A stretch of DNA of 64,000 nucleotides from Pseudomonas abietaniphila (lineage in GTDB: Bacteria; Pseudomonadota; Gammaproteobacteria; Pseudomonadales; Pseudomonadaceae): assembly GCF_900100795.1 (NCBI RefSeq), contig NZ_FNCO01000007.1, forward strand, positions 248,001-312,000. Reading direction: 5' to 3'. The translations under genes and the position numbers were made by a program. The notes below the pieces were generated by a model, which saw only the letters and a list, made by a program, of their open reading frames with translations, did not search any database and was not told where the DNA came from. This document shows positions 8,718-18,082 of the stretch, in pieces (within the stretch, counting starts at the first letter, position 1; the number at the start of each line of letters is the position of its first letter).

Positions 8718-9956
8718 TCAGATATCCAGCAACAGACGAGCTGGATCTTCCAGCAGGTTCTTGATGGTCACCAGGAACGTCACAGCTTCTTTACCGTCGA
8801 TCAAGCGGTGATCGTAGGACAGCGCCAGATACATCATCGGGCGGATAACAACCTGACCGTTGATCGCCATAGGACGCTGCAGAATATTGTGCATGCCCAG
8901 GATGGCCGCTTGCGGCGGGTTAACGATCGGGGTCGACATCATCGAACCGAAAGTACCACCGTTGGTGATGGTGAAGGTACCGCCAGTCATCTCGTCGATG
9001 GACAGTTTGCCATCGCGGGCTTTTTTGCCGAAGGTGGCAATGCCGCCTTCGATTTCGGCCAGGCTCATGTGTTCGGCGTTGCGCAGAACCGGAACCACCA
9101 GACCACGGTCGCTGGAGACGGCAACGCCGACGTCAGCATAACCGTGGTAGACGATGTCAGTGCCGTCGATCGACGCGTTGACAGCCGGGAAACGCTTCAG
9201 CGCTTCGGTAGCGGCCTTGACGAAGAACGACATGAAGCCCAGGCGTACGCCGTTGTGGGACTTCTCGAACAGGTCCTTGTACTTCGAACGCAGCGCCATG
9301 ACTTCGGTCATGTCGACTTCGTTGAAGGTTGTCAGCATTGCCATGTTCGACTGTGCTTCGACCAGACGCTTGGCAACGGTGGCACGTACACGTGTCATCG
9401 GTACACGCTTCTCGGTGCGGTCGCCAGCGGCGAACACAGGAGCAGCAGGTGCAGCGGCAGCAGGCTTGGCAGCCGGCGCAGCGGCCGGAGCCGATTTCTT
9501 CGCTTCAATGGCAGCAACGACATCTTCTTTGGTGACGCGACCGTCTTTGCCGGTGCCTTTGATGCTGGCCAGTGCAATGCCATTTTCTTCAGCCAGCTTG
9601 CGCGCAGCCGGAGCGCCGATGGCGTCTTCGTCGCCAGCGGCGGCAGGAGCCGGCGCGGCAGCAGCGGCAGGTGCAGCAGCCGGGGCCGCAGCGGCAGCAG
9701 GCGCGGCCGAAGCAGTGGCGCCAGCGTCCAGGGTTGCGATCAGTTCGTTGGACAGGACGGTGTCGCCCTCGCCTTTCACGATCGACGCCAGTACGCCGTC
9801 AGCTTCAGCCAGTACCTCGAGAACCACCTTGTCGGTTTCGATGTCGACCAGCAGTTCGTCGCGTTTTACCGCTTCGCCCGGCTGTTTGTGCCACTTGGAA
9901 ATGGTGCCGTCGGCAACGGATTCCGGGAAAGAGGGGGCTTTGATCTCAATAGCCAT
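8718..9956 (-). CDS. sucB: 2-oxoglutarate dehydrogenase E2, dihydrolipoyl succinyltransferase
   Basis: Core of the 2-oxoglutarate dehydrogenase complex, transferring the succinyl group to CoA. 412 residues from MAIEIKAPSFPESVADGTIS. The lipoyl domain has ETDKVVLEV with the lipoylated Lys43. A long Ala/Pro-rich flexible linker follows (about 75-115), then the E3/E1-binding domain (PAARKLAEENGIALASIKGT, followed by GKDGRVTKEDV), a second Ala/Pro linker, and the acyltransferase domain with SYDHRLIDGKEAV carrying the catalytic His and Asp. Also called odhB or kgdB. It lies 41 bases after sucA. Confidence 0.97.
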   Translation of the reverse strand: MAIEIKAPSFPESVADGTISKWHKQPGEAVKRDELLVDIETDKVVLEVLAEADGVLASIVKGEGDTVLSNELIATLDAGATASAAPAAAAAPAAAPAAAAAPAPAAAGDEDAIGAPAARKLAEENGIALASIKGTGKDGRVTKEDVVAAIEAKKSAPAAAPAAKPAAAAPAAPVFAAGDRTEKRVPMTRVRATVAKRLVEAQSNMAMLTTFNEVDMTEVMALRSKYKDLFEKSHNGVRLGFMSFFVKAATEALKRFPAVNASIDGTDIVYHGYADVGVAVSSDRGLVVPVLRNAEHMSLAEIEGGIATFGKKARDGKLSIDEMTGGTFTITNGGTFGSMMSTPIVNPPQAAILGMHNILQRPMAINGQVVIRPMMYLALSYDHRLIDGKEAVTFLVTIKNLLEDPARLLLDI

Positions 9957-9997
9957 TGTCTGTAATTCCTTAATTCGGTTTCTAGTGCGCGAAGGCG

Positions 9998-12829
9998 TTA
10001 AACAGTGAACGCGTCTTTCAGCAGTTTTTCCTGCTGTTCGGCGTGCATCGAAGCGTAACCACAAGCAGGTGCAGCAGACGCATCACGGCCGGCGTACTCG
10101 AGAACGAGATTGCGGTTGTGATTGCCGATGCTACGGCGCAGGTGATGCTGGCTGCTGTACCAGGCGCCCTGGTTCATCGGCTCTTCCTGACACCAGACCA
10201 CATGGGTCAGGTTGGTATAGGACGCAATGGCGTCCATCAGGTCGTCTTCCGGGAACGGGTAGAGCTGCTCGATACGCACGATGGCAATATCTTCGCGGCC
10301 TTCGGCACGGCGTTTTTCCAGCAGGTCGTAGTACACCTTGCCGCTGCACATAACCAGGCGGGTCACTTTCGCGGCATCGAGCGTGTCGATTTCCGGAATG
10401 ACGGTCTGGAACGAGCCTTCGGCCAGATCTTCCAGCGTCGACACTGCCAGTTTGTGACGCAGCAGCGACTTCGGCGTCAGCACGACCAGCGGCTTGCGCA
10501 GCGGACGGATCACCTGACGACGCAACAGATGGTAGATCTGTGCCGGAGTGGTCGGCACGCACACCTGAATGTTGTGCTCGGCGCACAGCTGCAGGTAACG
10601 CTCAAGACGCGCGGAGGAGTGCTCAGGCCCCTGACCTTCGTAGCCATGTGGCAGCAGCATGGTCAGACCGCACAGACGGCCCCACTTGTGCTCGCCGCTG
10701 GTGATGAACTGGTCGATCACGACCTGCGCACCGTTGGCGAAGTCACCGAACTGGGCTTCCCAGATCACCAGCGCATTTGGCGAGGTGGTGGAGTAGCCGT
10801 ATTCGAACGCCAGAACCGCTTCTTCCGACAGGAACGAGTCGTACAGGTCAAAGCGTGGCTGACCGGCATACAGGTTCTGCAACGGGATGTAAGTGGCTGC
10901 GTCTTTCTGGTTATGCAGCACGGCGTGACGGTGCGAGAACGTACCGCGACCGACGTCCTGGCCTGTGATACGCACCGGGTGACCTTCGAACGCCAGTGTG
11001 GCGTAGGCCATGGTCTCTGCGTAACCCCAGTTGATCGGCAGACCACCGGCTTGCATCTTCTGACGGTCTTCGTAGATCTTCTGGACCTGACGCTGCACCA
11101 CGAAACCTTCTGGCAGTTCCATCAGCTTGGCCGACAATTCCTGCAGGGTCTTGAGGTCGAAACGGGTGTCGTGACGTGCCGTCCAGGCGTGGCCCAGATA
11201 CGGACGCCAGTCGACGAACAGTTCCTTGTTAGGCTCTTTGACCAGGCTCTTCACAACGTGCATGCCGTTGTCCAGGGCGTTGCGGTACTCGTCCACTTTG
11301 GTCTGAGCCGCTTCAGCGCTGAGGATGTTGCCGGTAGCCAGTGCATCAGCGTAAAGCTCACGCGTCGTGCGCTGTTTGGCAATCTGCTGGTACATCAATG
11401 GCTGAGTGCCACTTGGCTCGTCGGCTTCGTTGTGACCGCGACGGCGGTAGCAGACCAGGTCAATGACCACGTCACGCTTGAACTGCATGCGGTAATCGAT
11501 GGCCAGTTGGGTCACGAACAACACCGCTTCAGGGTCATCGCCATTTACATGGAGAATCGGCGCCTGAATCATCTTGGCAACGTCGGTCGCGTACTCGGTA
11601 GAGCGCGAGTCTTCCTGGTTGCTGATGGTGAAGCCAACCTGGTTGTTGATCACGATGTGAATCGTGCCGCCGGTCTTGAAGCCGCGGGTCTGCGACATCT
11701 GGAAGGTTTCCAGTACCACACCCTGACCTGCGAAGGCAGCGTCACCGTGGATGGAAATCGGCAGGACTTTTTCGCCCGTGGTGTCGTTGCGACGATCCTG
11801 ACGAGCGCGCACAGAACCCTCGACCACCGGAGAAACGATCTCCAGGTGAGACGGGTTGAAGGCCATCGCCAGGTGGACTTCGCCACCGGTGGTCATGACG
11901 TTGGACGAGAAGCCCTGGTGGTATTTCACGTCACCGGAACCCAGCTCGACCTTCTTCTTGCCTTCGAATTCGTCGAACAGCTCGCGCGGATTCTTGCCGA
12001 AGGTGTTGACCAGGACGTTCAGGCGACCACGGTGGGCCATGCCGATCACGATTTCCTTGGTGCCGTAGGAACCGGAACGCTGGATCAGTTCGTCCAGCAT
12101 CGGGATCAGGCTTTCACCACCTTCCAGACCGAAGCGCTTGGTGCCCGGGTATTTGGTACCCAGGTACTTTTCCAGACCCTCGGCCGCGGTGACGCGCTCG
12201 AGCAGATGGCTCTGAATGTCGGCGGAGTAAGCTGGACGGCCACGCACGCTTTCGAGGCGCTGCATGAACCAGTTGCGCTGGGTCGAATCCACGATGTGCG
12301 TGAACTCGGCGCCGATGGTGCGGCAATATGTCTTCTGCAACGCCTCTACGATTTCGCGTAGGCTCGCCTCCTCCTTGCCGATGAACAGGTCGCCGGCACG
12401 GAATGTGGTATCGAGGTCAGCGTTGGTCAAACCGTAATGGTTGATCGACAGGTCAGCTGGCGCAGTACGCTTCCACAGACCCAGAGGATCGAGTTGCGAA
12501 CCCTGATGGCCGCGCATACGGAATGCCTGGATCAGTCGCAATACTTCAACTTGCTTCTTCTCATGCTCGCTGCTCACGCTACCGGCGGAGACCGGTTGAG
12601 CGCGGCGCTGGTTTTTTCCCAGCAACACGAAATGATCGCGAACCGTCGAGTGCGATACATCGGTGGCAGTGCTGTCGTCAGCCGGCAGCGTCTGAAAGTA
12701 GGTGCGCCATTCTTCTGGCACAGCGTTAGGGTCGTGCAGGTAGAGCTCATAGAGCTCTTCCACATAGGCAGCGTTACCACCGGAAAGGTGGGCACTGTTC
12801 CACATGCGCTGCATCACGCTTTCTTGCAT
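9998..12829 (-). CDS. sucA: 2-oxoglutarate dehydrogenase E1 component
   Basis: Thiamine-diphosphate enzyme that decarboxylates 2-oxoglutarate and succinylates the E2 lipoyl arm. 943 residues, the usual length. The N-terminus (MQRMWNSAHLSGGNAAYVEE) matches the E2-binding tail. GMAHRGRLNVLVN, GDAAFAGQGVVLETFQMSQT and INNQVGFTIS form the ThDP/Mg site, with the C-terminal transketolase-like domain after about residue 590. GAGGGTGACC precedes the ATG. A terminator lies upstream, between sdhB and this gene, so a separate suc promoter is expected. Confidence 0.97.
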   Translation of the reverse strand: MQESVMQRMWNSAHLSGGNAAYVEELYELYLHDPNAVPEEWRTYFQTLPADDSTATDVSHSTVRDHFVLLGKNQRRAQPVSAGSVSSEHEKKQVEVLRLIQAFRMRGHQGSQLDPLGLWKRTAPADLSINHYGLTNADLDTTFRAGDLFIGKEEASLREIVEALQKTYCRTIGAEFTHIVDSTQRNWFMQRLESVRGRPAYSADIQSHLLERVTAAEGLEKYLGTKYPGTKRFGLEGGESLIPMLDELIQRSGSYGTKEIVIGMAHRGRLNVLVNTFGKNPRELFDEFEGKKKVELGSGDVKYHQGFSSNVMTTGGEVHLAMAFNPSHLEIVSPVVEGSVRARQDRRNDTTGEKVLPISIHGDAAFAGQGVVLETFQMSQTRGFKTGGTIHIVINNQVGFTISNQEDSRSTEYATDVAKMIQAPILHVNGDDPEAVLFVTQLAIDYRMQFKRDVVIDLVCYRRRGHNEADEPSGTQPLMYQQIAKQRTTRELYADALATGNILSAEAAQTKVDEYRNALDNGMHVVKSLVKEPNKELFVDWRPYLGHAWTARHDTRFDLKTLQELSAKLMELPEGFVVQRQVQKIYEDRQKMQAGGLPINWGYAETMAYATLAFEGHPVRITGQDVGRGTFSHRHAVLHNQKDAATYIPLQNLYAGQPRFDLYDSFLSEEAVLAFEYGYSTTSPNALVIWEAQFGDFANGAQVVIDQFITSGEHKWGRLCGLTMLLPHGYEGQGPEHSSARLERYLQLCAEHNIQVCVPTTPAQIYHLLRRQVIRPLRKPLVVLTPKSLLRHKLAVSTLEDLAEGSFQTVIPEIDTLDAAKVTRLVMCSGKVYYDLLEKRRAEGREDIAIVRIEQLYPFPEDDLMDAIASYTNLTHVVWCQEEPMNQGAWYSSQHHLRRSIGNHNRNLVLEYAGRDASAAPACGYASMHAEQQEKLLKDAFTV

Positions 12830-13029
12830 GCTTGGTCACCCTCGGTTAGGGGACACCATCGGCGTCGACACCGTTGCCAACCTGAAAAGTCCGTGCAGCG
12901 ACCGTATCGAGTCGCCGACTGCACCAAGTCGCTAGGAATCGCGCAGATAGTCCGGGTACCAGCCCGGATGCCCCTGCTGGTTCTCATTTCATCAAATAAG
13001 AGCTGCAGCCTTTGAAACTGCTGCTCAGG
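12830..13029 (-). promoter_or_regulatory. sucA: Probable sucA promoter and leader region
   Basis: 200 bases between the sdhB terminator and sucA with no open gene. I see no convincing sigma-70 -35/-10 pair; a promoter is inferred from the terminator just upstream. Confidence 0.4.
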
Positions 13030-13066
13030 TTAAAACTACGGCGCCGGTTTCAGCCTGCGCCGTAGC
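13030..13066 (-). terminator. Terminator after sdhB
   Basis: 9-bp stem CTACGGCGC / GCGCCGTAG with a 12-nt loop, followed on the minus strand by TTTTAA, about 55 bases past the sdhB stop. It should separate the sdh and suc transcripts at least partly. Confidence 0.7.
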
Positions 13067-13119
13067 GTTTACGGGTACAACATTTACAAACTTACAGATG
13101 CTTCGATGCTGCCACGAAC

Positions 13120-13824
13120 TCAGACACCGCTCTTGAGAAGCATGCTGCGAACATGACCGATAGCCTTGGTAGGGTTCAGGCCTTTCGGGCAGACGTTCAC
13201 GCAGTTCATGATGCCGCGGCAACGGAACACACTGAACGGGTCGTCCAGGGAAGCCAGACGCTCCTGAGTCTTGGTGTCACGGCTGTCAGCCAGGAAACGA
13301 TAGGCTTGCAGCAGTGCAGCTGGACCCAGGAACTTGTCAGGGTTCCACCAGAACGACGGGCAGGAGGTCGAGCAGCAAGCGCACAGAATGCACTCGTACA
13401 GGCCGTCCAGCTTCTCACGCTCTTCTGGCGACTGCAGACGCTCGATGGCCGGAGCCGGCGTGTCGTTCTGCAGGAAGGGTTTCACCTTCTCGTATTGCTT
13501 GTAGAAGATGCTCATGTCGACGACCAGGTCACGAATGACCGGCAAACCAGGCAATGGACGCACCACCAGCTTGTTGCCCTTCACCACGGAAGACAGCGGC
13601 GTGATGCACGCCAGGCCGTTCTTGCCGTTGATGTTCATGCCGTCGGAGCCGCAGACACCTTCGCGGCAGGAGCGACGATAAGAGAAGCCTTCGTCCTGCT
13701 CTTTGATCAGCGCCAGCACGTCCAGGACCATCAGGTCCTTGCCACCGGTATCCACGTCGAAGACCTGGGTCTTGGGCGCCGAATCGGTGTCAGGGTTGTA
13801 GCGATAAACTTCGACTTTCAACAT
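13120..13824 (-). CDS. sdhB: Succinate dehydrogenase iron-sulfur subunit
   Basis: Carries electrons from the SdhA flavin to ubiquinone through three iron-sulfur clusters on the cytoplasmic face of the inner membrane. 234 residues from MLKVEVYRYNPDTDS. The [2Fe-2S] ligands are in CREGVCGSDGMNINGKNGLAC (split: CREGVCGSDGMN then INGKNGLAC), the [4Fe-4S] ligands in CILCACCSTSCP, and the [3Fe-4S] ligands in CRGIMNCVNVCPKGL. It begins 11 bases after sdhA. An in-frame GTG nine bases upstream (13833) is an alternative start. Confidence 0.97.
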   Translation of the reverse strand: MLKVEVYRYNPDTDSAPKTQVFDVDTGGKDLMVLDVLALIKEQDEGFSYRRSCREGVCGSDGMNINGKNGLACITPLSSVVKGNKLVVRPLPGLPVIRDLVVDMSIFYKQYEKVKPFLQNDTPAPAIERLQSPEEREKLDGLYECILCACCSTSCPSFWWNPDKFLGPAALLQAYRFLADSRDTKTQERLASLDDPFSVFRCRGIMNCVNVCPKGLNPTKAIGHVRSMLLKSGV

Positions 13825-13835
13825 AGCGGCCACCC

Positions 13836-15608
13836 TTAGTAAGTCCGAATTTTCGGTTCAAACGCCGGTACGGTTTTCGGCGCAAAGTTGACTGCACGTT
13901 TGGCAACCCGCTTCTCGCCCGGGTAGTACAGGGTATGGCACAGCCAGTTTTCGTCGTCGCGATCTTCGAAGTCTTCACGGGCGTGAGCGCCGCGGGACTC
14001 TTTGCGCACTTCAGCAGCCACTGCGGTTGCTTCGGCAACTTCCAGCAGGTTCTGCAACTCGAGCGCTTCGATACGCGCAGTGTTGAAGGCCTGGGACTTG
14101 TCATTGATCTTGACGTTGGCAATACGGGCCCGCAGATCAGCCAGTTGAGCAATACCCTTCTGCATGTATTCGCCGGTGCGGAACACACCGAAGTAATTCT
14201 GCATGCAGTTCTGCAGTTCACGGCGCAGCGTGGCGACGTCTTCGCCTTCGGTACGCTCGTTGAGCGCGTTCAGACGGCCCAACGCGACATCAATGTCGGT
14301 GTCGCTGGCGTCGGCGTATTCGATACCGTCGGACAGCGCTTTTTCCAGGTGCAGACCAGCAGCACGACCGAACACGACCAGGTCGAGCAGCGAGTTACCG
14401 CCCAGACGGTTGGCGCCGTGAACGGATACGCACGCCACTTCACCGACCGCAAACAGACCAGGAATCACGCGATCCTTGCCTTCGGCATCCATGGTCATGG
14501 CCTGACCGTGAATATTGGTGGCAACGCCGCCCATCATGTAGTGACAGGTCGGAACAACCGGGATCGGCGCAACCGCCGGATCGACGTGAGCGAACGTCTT
14601 GGACAGCTCCATGATCCCAGGCAGACGGCTGTGCAGCACTTCCTCGCCAAGGTGATCGAGCTTGAGCATGACGTGGTCGCCATTCGGGCCACAGCCGTTA
14701 CCGGCGATGATTTCCTTGACCATGGAACGCGCAACGACGTCACGACCTGCGAGGTCTTTGGCGTTTGGAGCATAGCGCTCCATGAAACGCTCGCCATGCT
14801 TGTTGATCAGGTAACCACCTTCACCACGGCAACCTTCGGTGACCAGTACACCTGCGCCGGCAATGCCAGTCGGGTGGAACTGCCACATTTCGATGTCCTG
14901 AACAGGAACACCGGCACGCAACGCCATGCCGATACCGTCACCGGTGTTGATCAGGGCGTTGGTGGTGGACGCGTAGATACGACCCGCACCACCGGTGGCC
15001 AGTACAGTGGCCTTGGCCTTGATGTACATGGTTTCGCCGGTTTCGATGCAAATAGCGATCACACCCACGAACGCGCCATCCTGGTTCTTGACCAGGTCAA
15101 CGGCGTAGTACTCGTTCAGGAAGGTAGTGCCCGCTTTCAGGTTGCCCTGATAAAGGGTGTGCAACAGTGCGTGACCGGTACGGTCGGACGCGGCACAGGT
15201 ACGTGCAGCCTGACCGCCTTTGCCGAAGTCTTTGGACTGACCACCGAACGGACGCTGGTAGATTCGACCGGTTTCGGTGCGCGAGAACGGCAGACCCATG
15301 TGGTCCAGTTCGAAGACCGCAGCCGGACCTTCCTGACACATGTACTCGATAGCGTCCTGGTCGCCGATGTAGTCGGAACCCTTGACGGTATCGTACATGT
15401 GCCAGCGCCAGTCATCGTTCGGATCGGCCGACGCGATGGCGCAGGTGATGCCGCCCTGGGCGGAAACGGTGTGCGAGCGGGTCGGAAAGACCTTGGTGAC
15501 TACAGCGGTCTTGTGGCCGCCCTCAGCCAGCTGCAGCGCAGCGCGCATGCCTGCACCGCCGCCGCCAATGATGATGGCGTCGAACGAGATGGTATTAATT
15601 TTAGCCAT
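13836..15608 (-). CDS. sdhA: Succinate dehydrogenase flavoprotein subunit
   Basis: Oxidises succinate to fumarate. 590 residues. The FAD fold is IIIGGGGAGMRAALQLAEGG. RSHTVSAQGG contains His46, to which FAD is covalently attached in this family. Substrate and active-site segments include HPTGIAGAGVLVTEGCRGEG and GANRLGGNSLLDLVVFGRAAG, and the C-terminal RESRGAHAREDFEDRDDENW is typical. It starts three bases after the sdhD stop. Confidence 0.98.
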   Translation of the reverse strand: MAKINTISFDAIIIGGGGAGMRAALQLAEGGHKTAVVTKVFPTRSHTVSAQGGITCAIASADPNDDWRWHMYDTVKGSDYIGDQDAIEYMCQEGPAAVFELDHMGLPFSRTETGRIYQRPFGGQSKDFGKGGQAARTCAASDRTGHALLHTLYQGNLKAGTTFLNEYYAVDLVKNQDGAFVGVIAICIETGETMYIKAKATVLATGGAGRIYASTTNALINTGDGIGMALRAGVPVQDIEMWQFHPTGIAGAGVLVTEGCRGEGGYLINKHGERFMERYAPNAKDLAGRDVVARSMVKEIIAGNGCGPNGDHVMLKLDHLGEEVLHSRLPGIMELSKTFAHVDPAVAPIPVVPTCHYMMGGVATNIHGQAMTMDAEGKDRVIPGLFAVGEVACVSVHGANRLGGNSLLDLVVFGRAAGLHLEKALSDGIEYADASDTDIDVALGRLNALNERTEGEDVATLRRELQNCMQNYFGVFRTGEYMQKGIAQLADLRARIANVKINDKSQAFNTARIEALELQNLLEVAEATAVAAEVRKESRGAHAREDFEDRDDENWLCHTLYYPGEKRVAKRAVNFAPKTVPAFEPKIRTY

Positions 15609-15611
15609 GAA

Positions 15612-15980
15612 TCAGATACCCCAAAGAATCTGCACACCCCAGACGAAGTACGCGAACATCGCAATGCCGCACACCGCCTGGAACAGGAAACGCACCGCTG
15701 TCGCGGACTCACCGAAACTCATGGGAGTCAGGTAGTCGGTCGCGATGGTCCACATGCCGACCCAGGCGTGAGCCGCCAGGGCAACAAGGGCGAGCAGACT
15801 GAAGATGCGCATTGCGTTATGGGAGAACAGAGCGTGCCACGTGGCGTAGTCGATGCCAGGGTGCGCGATCAGGTATCCGATCAGGAAAATGAAATAAGCC
15901 GCGAGCACTACGGCGGAGACGCGTTGCGCCATCCAGTCATAGAGGCCCGAACGAGACAGGTTCGTAACGCTGGTTACCAT
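15612..15980 (-). CDS. sdhD: Succinate dehydrogenase membrane anchor SdhD
   Basis: Small inner-membrane subunit that, with SdhC, binds haem b and ubiquinone. 122 residues from MVTSVTNLSRSGLYDWMAQR, with three hydrophobic segments (about 21-43, 53-75, 92-115). HNAMRIFSLLALVALAAHAW includes the His and Arg region typical of the haem and quinone site. The start overlaps the end of sdhC by seven bases. An ATG two codons earlier is possible. Confidence 0.93.
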   Translation of the reverse strand: MVTSVTNLSRSGLYDWMAQRVSAVVLAAYFIFLIGYLIAHPGIDYATWHALFSHNAMRIFSLLALVALAAHAWVGMWTIATDYLTPMSFGESATAVRFLFQAVCGIAMFAYFVWGVQILWGI

Positions 15981-16348
15981 ATCCAAACTCCCGCCAGAAC
16001 GATCAGCGCCAGAGAAACGACGATGACGATTTTCGAGCCCAGCTTCCCGCCTTCCAGCGTTTCACCGACTCCCGCATCCATGACCAGGTGACGAACACCG
16101 GCCACCAGGTGATACAGCAGGGAAGACAGAAGCCCCCATGCGATGAACTTGGCCAGCGGACTGGTCAAGGTCGACTTCACGTTGGCAAAGCCTTCTTCAG
16201 AACCCAGCGACGCGCTCAGTGCGTAGAGCATGAAAGCGAGGCCGATGAAGAGGATGATGCCGGAGATACGGTGAAGGATCGACGTGATCGCGGTAATGGG
16301 GAGTTTGATGGTCCTTAGGTCTAGGTTTACAGGTCGTTGGCTTTTCAC
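15974..16348 (-). CDS. sdhC: Succinate dehydrogenase cytochrome b556 subunit SdhC
   Basis: 124-residue membrane anchor. The start is a GTG (GTG AAA AGC), supported by family alignment to KSQRPVNLDLRTIKLPITAI; no ATG is available upstream. SILHRISGIILF carries the conserved Ser and Arg of the quinone site, and LYHLVAGVRHLVMDAG the haem-ligand His region. First gene of sdhCDAB, about 130 bases downstream of a good sigma-70 promoter. Confidence 0.94.
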   Translation of the reverse strand: MKSQRPVNLDLRTIKLPITAITSILHRISGIILFIGLAFMLYALSASLGSEEGFANVKSTLTSPLAKFIAWGLLSSLLYHLVAGVRHLVMDAGVGETLEGGKLGSKIVIVVSLALIVLAGVWIW

Positions 16349-16481
16349 GGCTTTTTTTCACACTGAAGAGCCCCTAGGAATCAGGGCAAGTTGTTGGGAA
16401 GTGCACTGGTCAGGTACCCACTACCCAGGAAGTGCGACCCCCAGAAAAACAGGTCTCAGAGCCCCTGGCGGTCGGGCACCG

Positions 16482-16510
16482 AGTATAGACAGTTAGCCAA
16501 CTAATGACAA
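16482..16510 (-). promoter_or_regulatory. Sigma-70 promoter of sdhCDAB
   Basis: On the minus strand TTGTCA (16510-16505), a 17-base spacer and TATACT (16487-16482): five of six bases match at each hexamer. The start of transcription would leave a leader of about 125 bases. Confidence 0.7.
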
Positions 16511-16624
16511 CGCGCAGACCCTCCCCTAATGGCTGATTGCTTTAGGGGAATAAAAGGCGTAAATGGCAGGGAAATTCGAGGAAAACCTCGGCTTAAAGCC
16601 TTCTGCCACAAGACTTTTGGCAAA

Positions 16625-16652
16625 TTGACTTTAGAATTTATCTCACTATAGT
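16625..16652 (+). promoter_or_regulatory. Sigma-70 promoter of gltA
   Basis: TTGACT (16625-16630), a 16-base spacer and TATAGT (16647-16652), about 60 bases before the gltA start. Confidence 0.65.
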
Positions 16653-16710
16653 GATGCGGGCCCTGCGTGGGGGGCCTGTCTGATGATTTGAAGCATAAAT
16701 AGGAGGCCAC

Positions 16711-18000
16711 ATGGCTGACAAAAAAGCGCAGTTGATCATCGAGGGCGCAGCCCCCGTCGAGCTGCCCATTCTGACCGGCACCGTTGGTCCCGATGTAATC
16801 GATGTACGCGGCCTGACCGCCACCGGACGCTTCACATTCGACCCAGGCTTCATGTCGACCGCCTCATGCGAATCCAAGATCACCTACATCGACGGTGACA
16901 ACGGCATTTTGCTGCACCGTGGCTACCCGATCGAGCAACTGGCCGAACAGTCGGATTATCTGGAAACCTGCTACCTGCTGCTGAACGGCGAACTGCCGAC
17001 TGCCGAGCAGAAAGCCCAATTCGTTGTCACCGTGAAGAACCACACCATGGTGCACGAGCAACTGAAGACGTTCTTCAACGGCTTCCGTCGCGACGCTCAC
17101 CCCATGGCCGTCATGTGCGGCGTAGTGGGCGCTCTTTCCGCGTTCTACCACGACTCGCTGGACATCAATAACCCGCAGCACCGCGAAATCTCGGCGATCC
17201 GTCTGGTTGCCAAGATGCCGACGCTGGCAGCGATGGTCTACAAGTACTCCATGGGCCAACCCATGATGTACCCGCGCAACGACCTGAGCTACGCGGAAAA
17301 CTTCCTGCACATGATGTTCAACACGCCGTGCGAGATCAAACCAATCAGCCCGACGCTGGCCAAGGCAATGGATCGGATCTTCATCCTCCACGCCGACCAC
17401 GAACAGAACGCATCGACCTCCACCGTCCGCATGGCCGGCTCCTCGGGTGCCAACCCGTTTGCCTGTATCGCGGCCGGTATTGCCGCACTGTGGGGCCCTG
17501 CTCACGGCGGCGCCAACGAAGCCGTGCTGACCATGCTGGACGAAATTGGCGATGTGTCGAACATCGACAAATTCATCGCCAAGGCCAAGGACAAGAACGA
17601 TCCGTTCAAACTCATGGGCTTTGGTCACCGCGTCTACAAGAACCGCGACCCACGCGCCACCGTCATGAAGCAGACGTGTGATGAGGTCCTGCGCGAGCTG
17701 GGCATCACCAACGATCCGCAGCTGGAACTGGCCATGCGCCTCGAAGAGATCGCACTGACCGATCCGTACTTCATCGAGCGCTCGCTGTACCCGAACGTCG
17801 ACTTCTACTCGGGCATTATCCTGAAGGCAATCGGCATTCCTACCAGCATGTTCACCGTGATCTTCGCCCTGGCACGCACCGTCGGCTGGATCTCGCACTG
17901 GAAAGAAATGCTGTCCAGCCCGTACAAGATCGGCCGTCCACGCCAGTTGTACACCGGTGAAGTTTCTCGAGACATCGTTCCACTCGCAGAACGCAAGTAA
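16711..18000 (+). CDS. gltA: Citrate synthase, type II
   Basis: Condenses oxaloacetate and acetyl-CoA to citrate. 429 residues, the length of the hexameric NADH-sensitive enzymes of Gram-negative bacteria. Start supported by AGGAGG eight bases upstream. HADHEQNASTSTVRMAGSSG and GFGHRVYKNRDPRA contain the catalytic His residues, and YPNVDFYSGIILKAIGIP the catalytic Asp. It diverges from sdhCDAB and has its own terminator. Confidence 0.98.
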   Translation: MADKKAQLIIEGAAPVELPILTGTVGPDVIDVRGLTATGRFTFDPGFMSTASCESKITYIDGDNGILLHRGYPIEQLAEQSDYLETCYLLLNGELPTAEQKAQFVVTVKNHTMVHEQLKTFFNGFRRDAHPMAVMCGVVGALSAFYHDSLDINNPQHREISAIRLVAKMPTLAAMVYKYSMGQPMMYPRNDLSYAENFLHMMFNTPCEIKPISPTLAKAMDRIFILHADHEQNASTSTVRMAGSSGANPFACIAAGIAALWGPAHGGANEAVLTMLDEIGDVSNIDKFIAKAKDKNDPFKLMGFGHRVYKNRDPRATVMKQTCDEVLRELGITNDPQLELAMRLEEIALTDPYFIERSLYPNVDFYSGIILKAIGIPTSMFTVIFALARTVGWISHWKEMLSSPYKIGRPRQLYTGEVSRDIVPLAERK

Positions 18001-18032
18001 GCGCTTCGCGAACCGGTCACTCCGGAAACAAG

Positions 18033-18057
18033 AAAGGCTGCCACTGGCAGCCTTTTT
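18033..18057 (+). terminator. gltA terminator
   Basis: 10-bp stem AAAGGCTGCC / GGCAGCCTTT with a 3-nt loop and T-run, 33 bases past the gltA stop. It can also serve the convergent gene ending at 18083. Confidence 0.88.
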
Positions 18058-18082
18058 CGTTTTGGGGAAAACTGTACCGGTA

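Larger units (their letters stand above)
16349..16710. other. Divergent sdhC/gltA regulatory region
   Basis: 362 bases without a gene. It contains back-to-back sigma-70-type promoters for the two halves of the TCA cluster, described separately, with about 115 bases between their -35 hexamers. Confidence 0.75.

Noticed and set aside
10043..12361. 772-codon open frame opposite sucA
   Set aside because: It is antisense to a certain gene, with His/Gln/Val-rich composition typical of shadow frames.
13935..16091. 718-codon open frame opposite sdhA/sdhD
   Set aside because: It spans several real genes on the other strand and matches no family.
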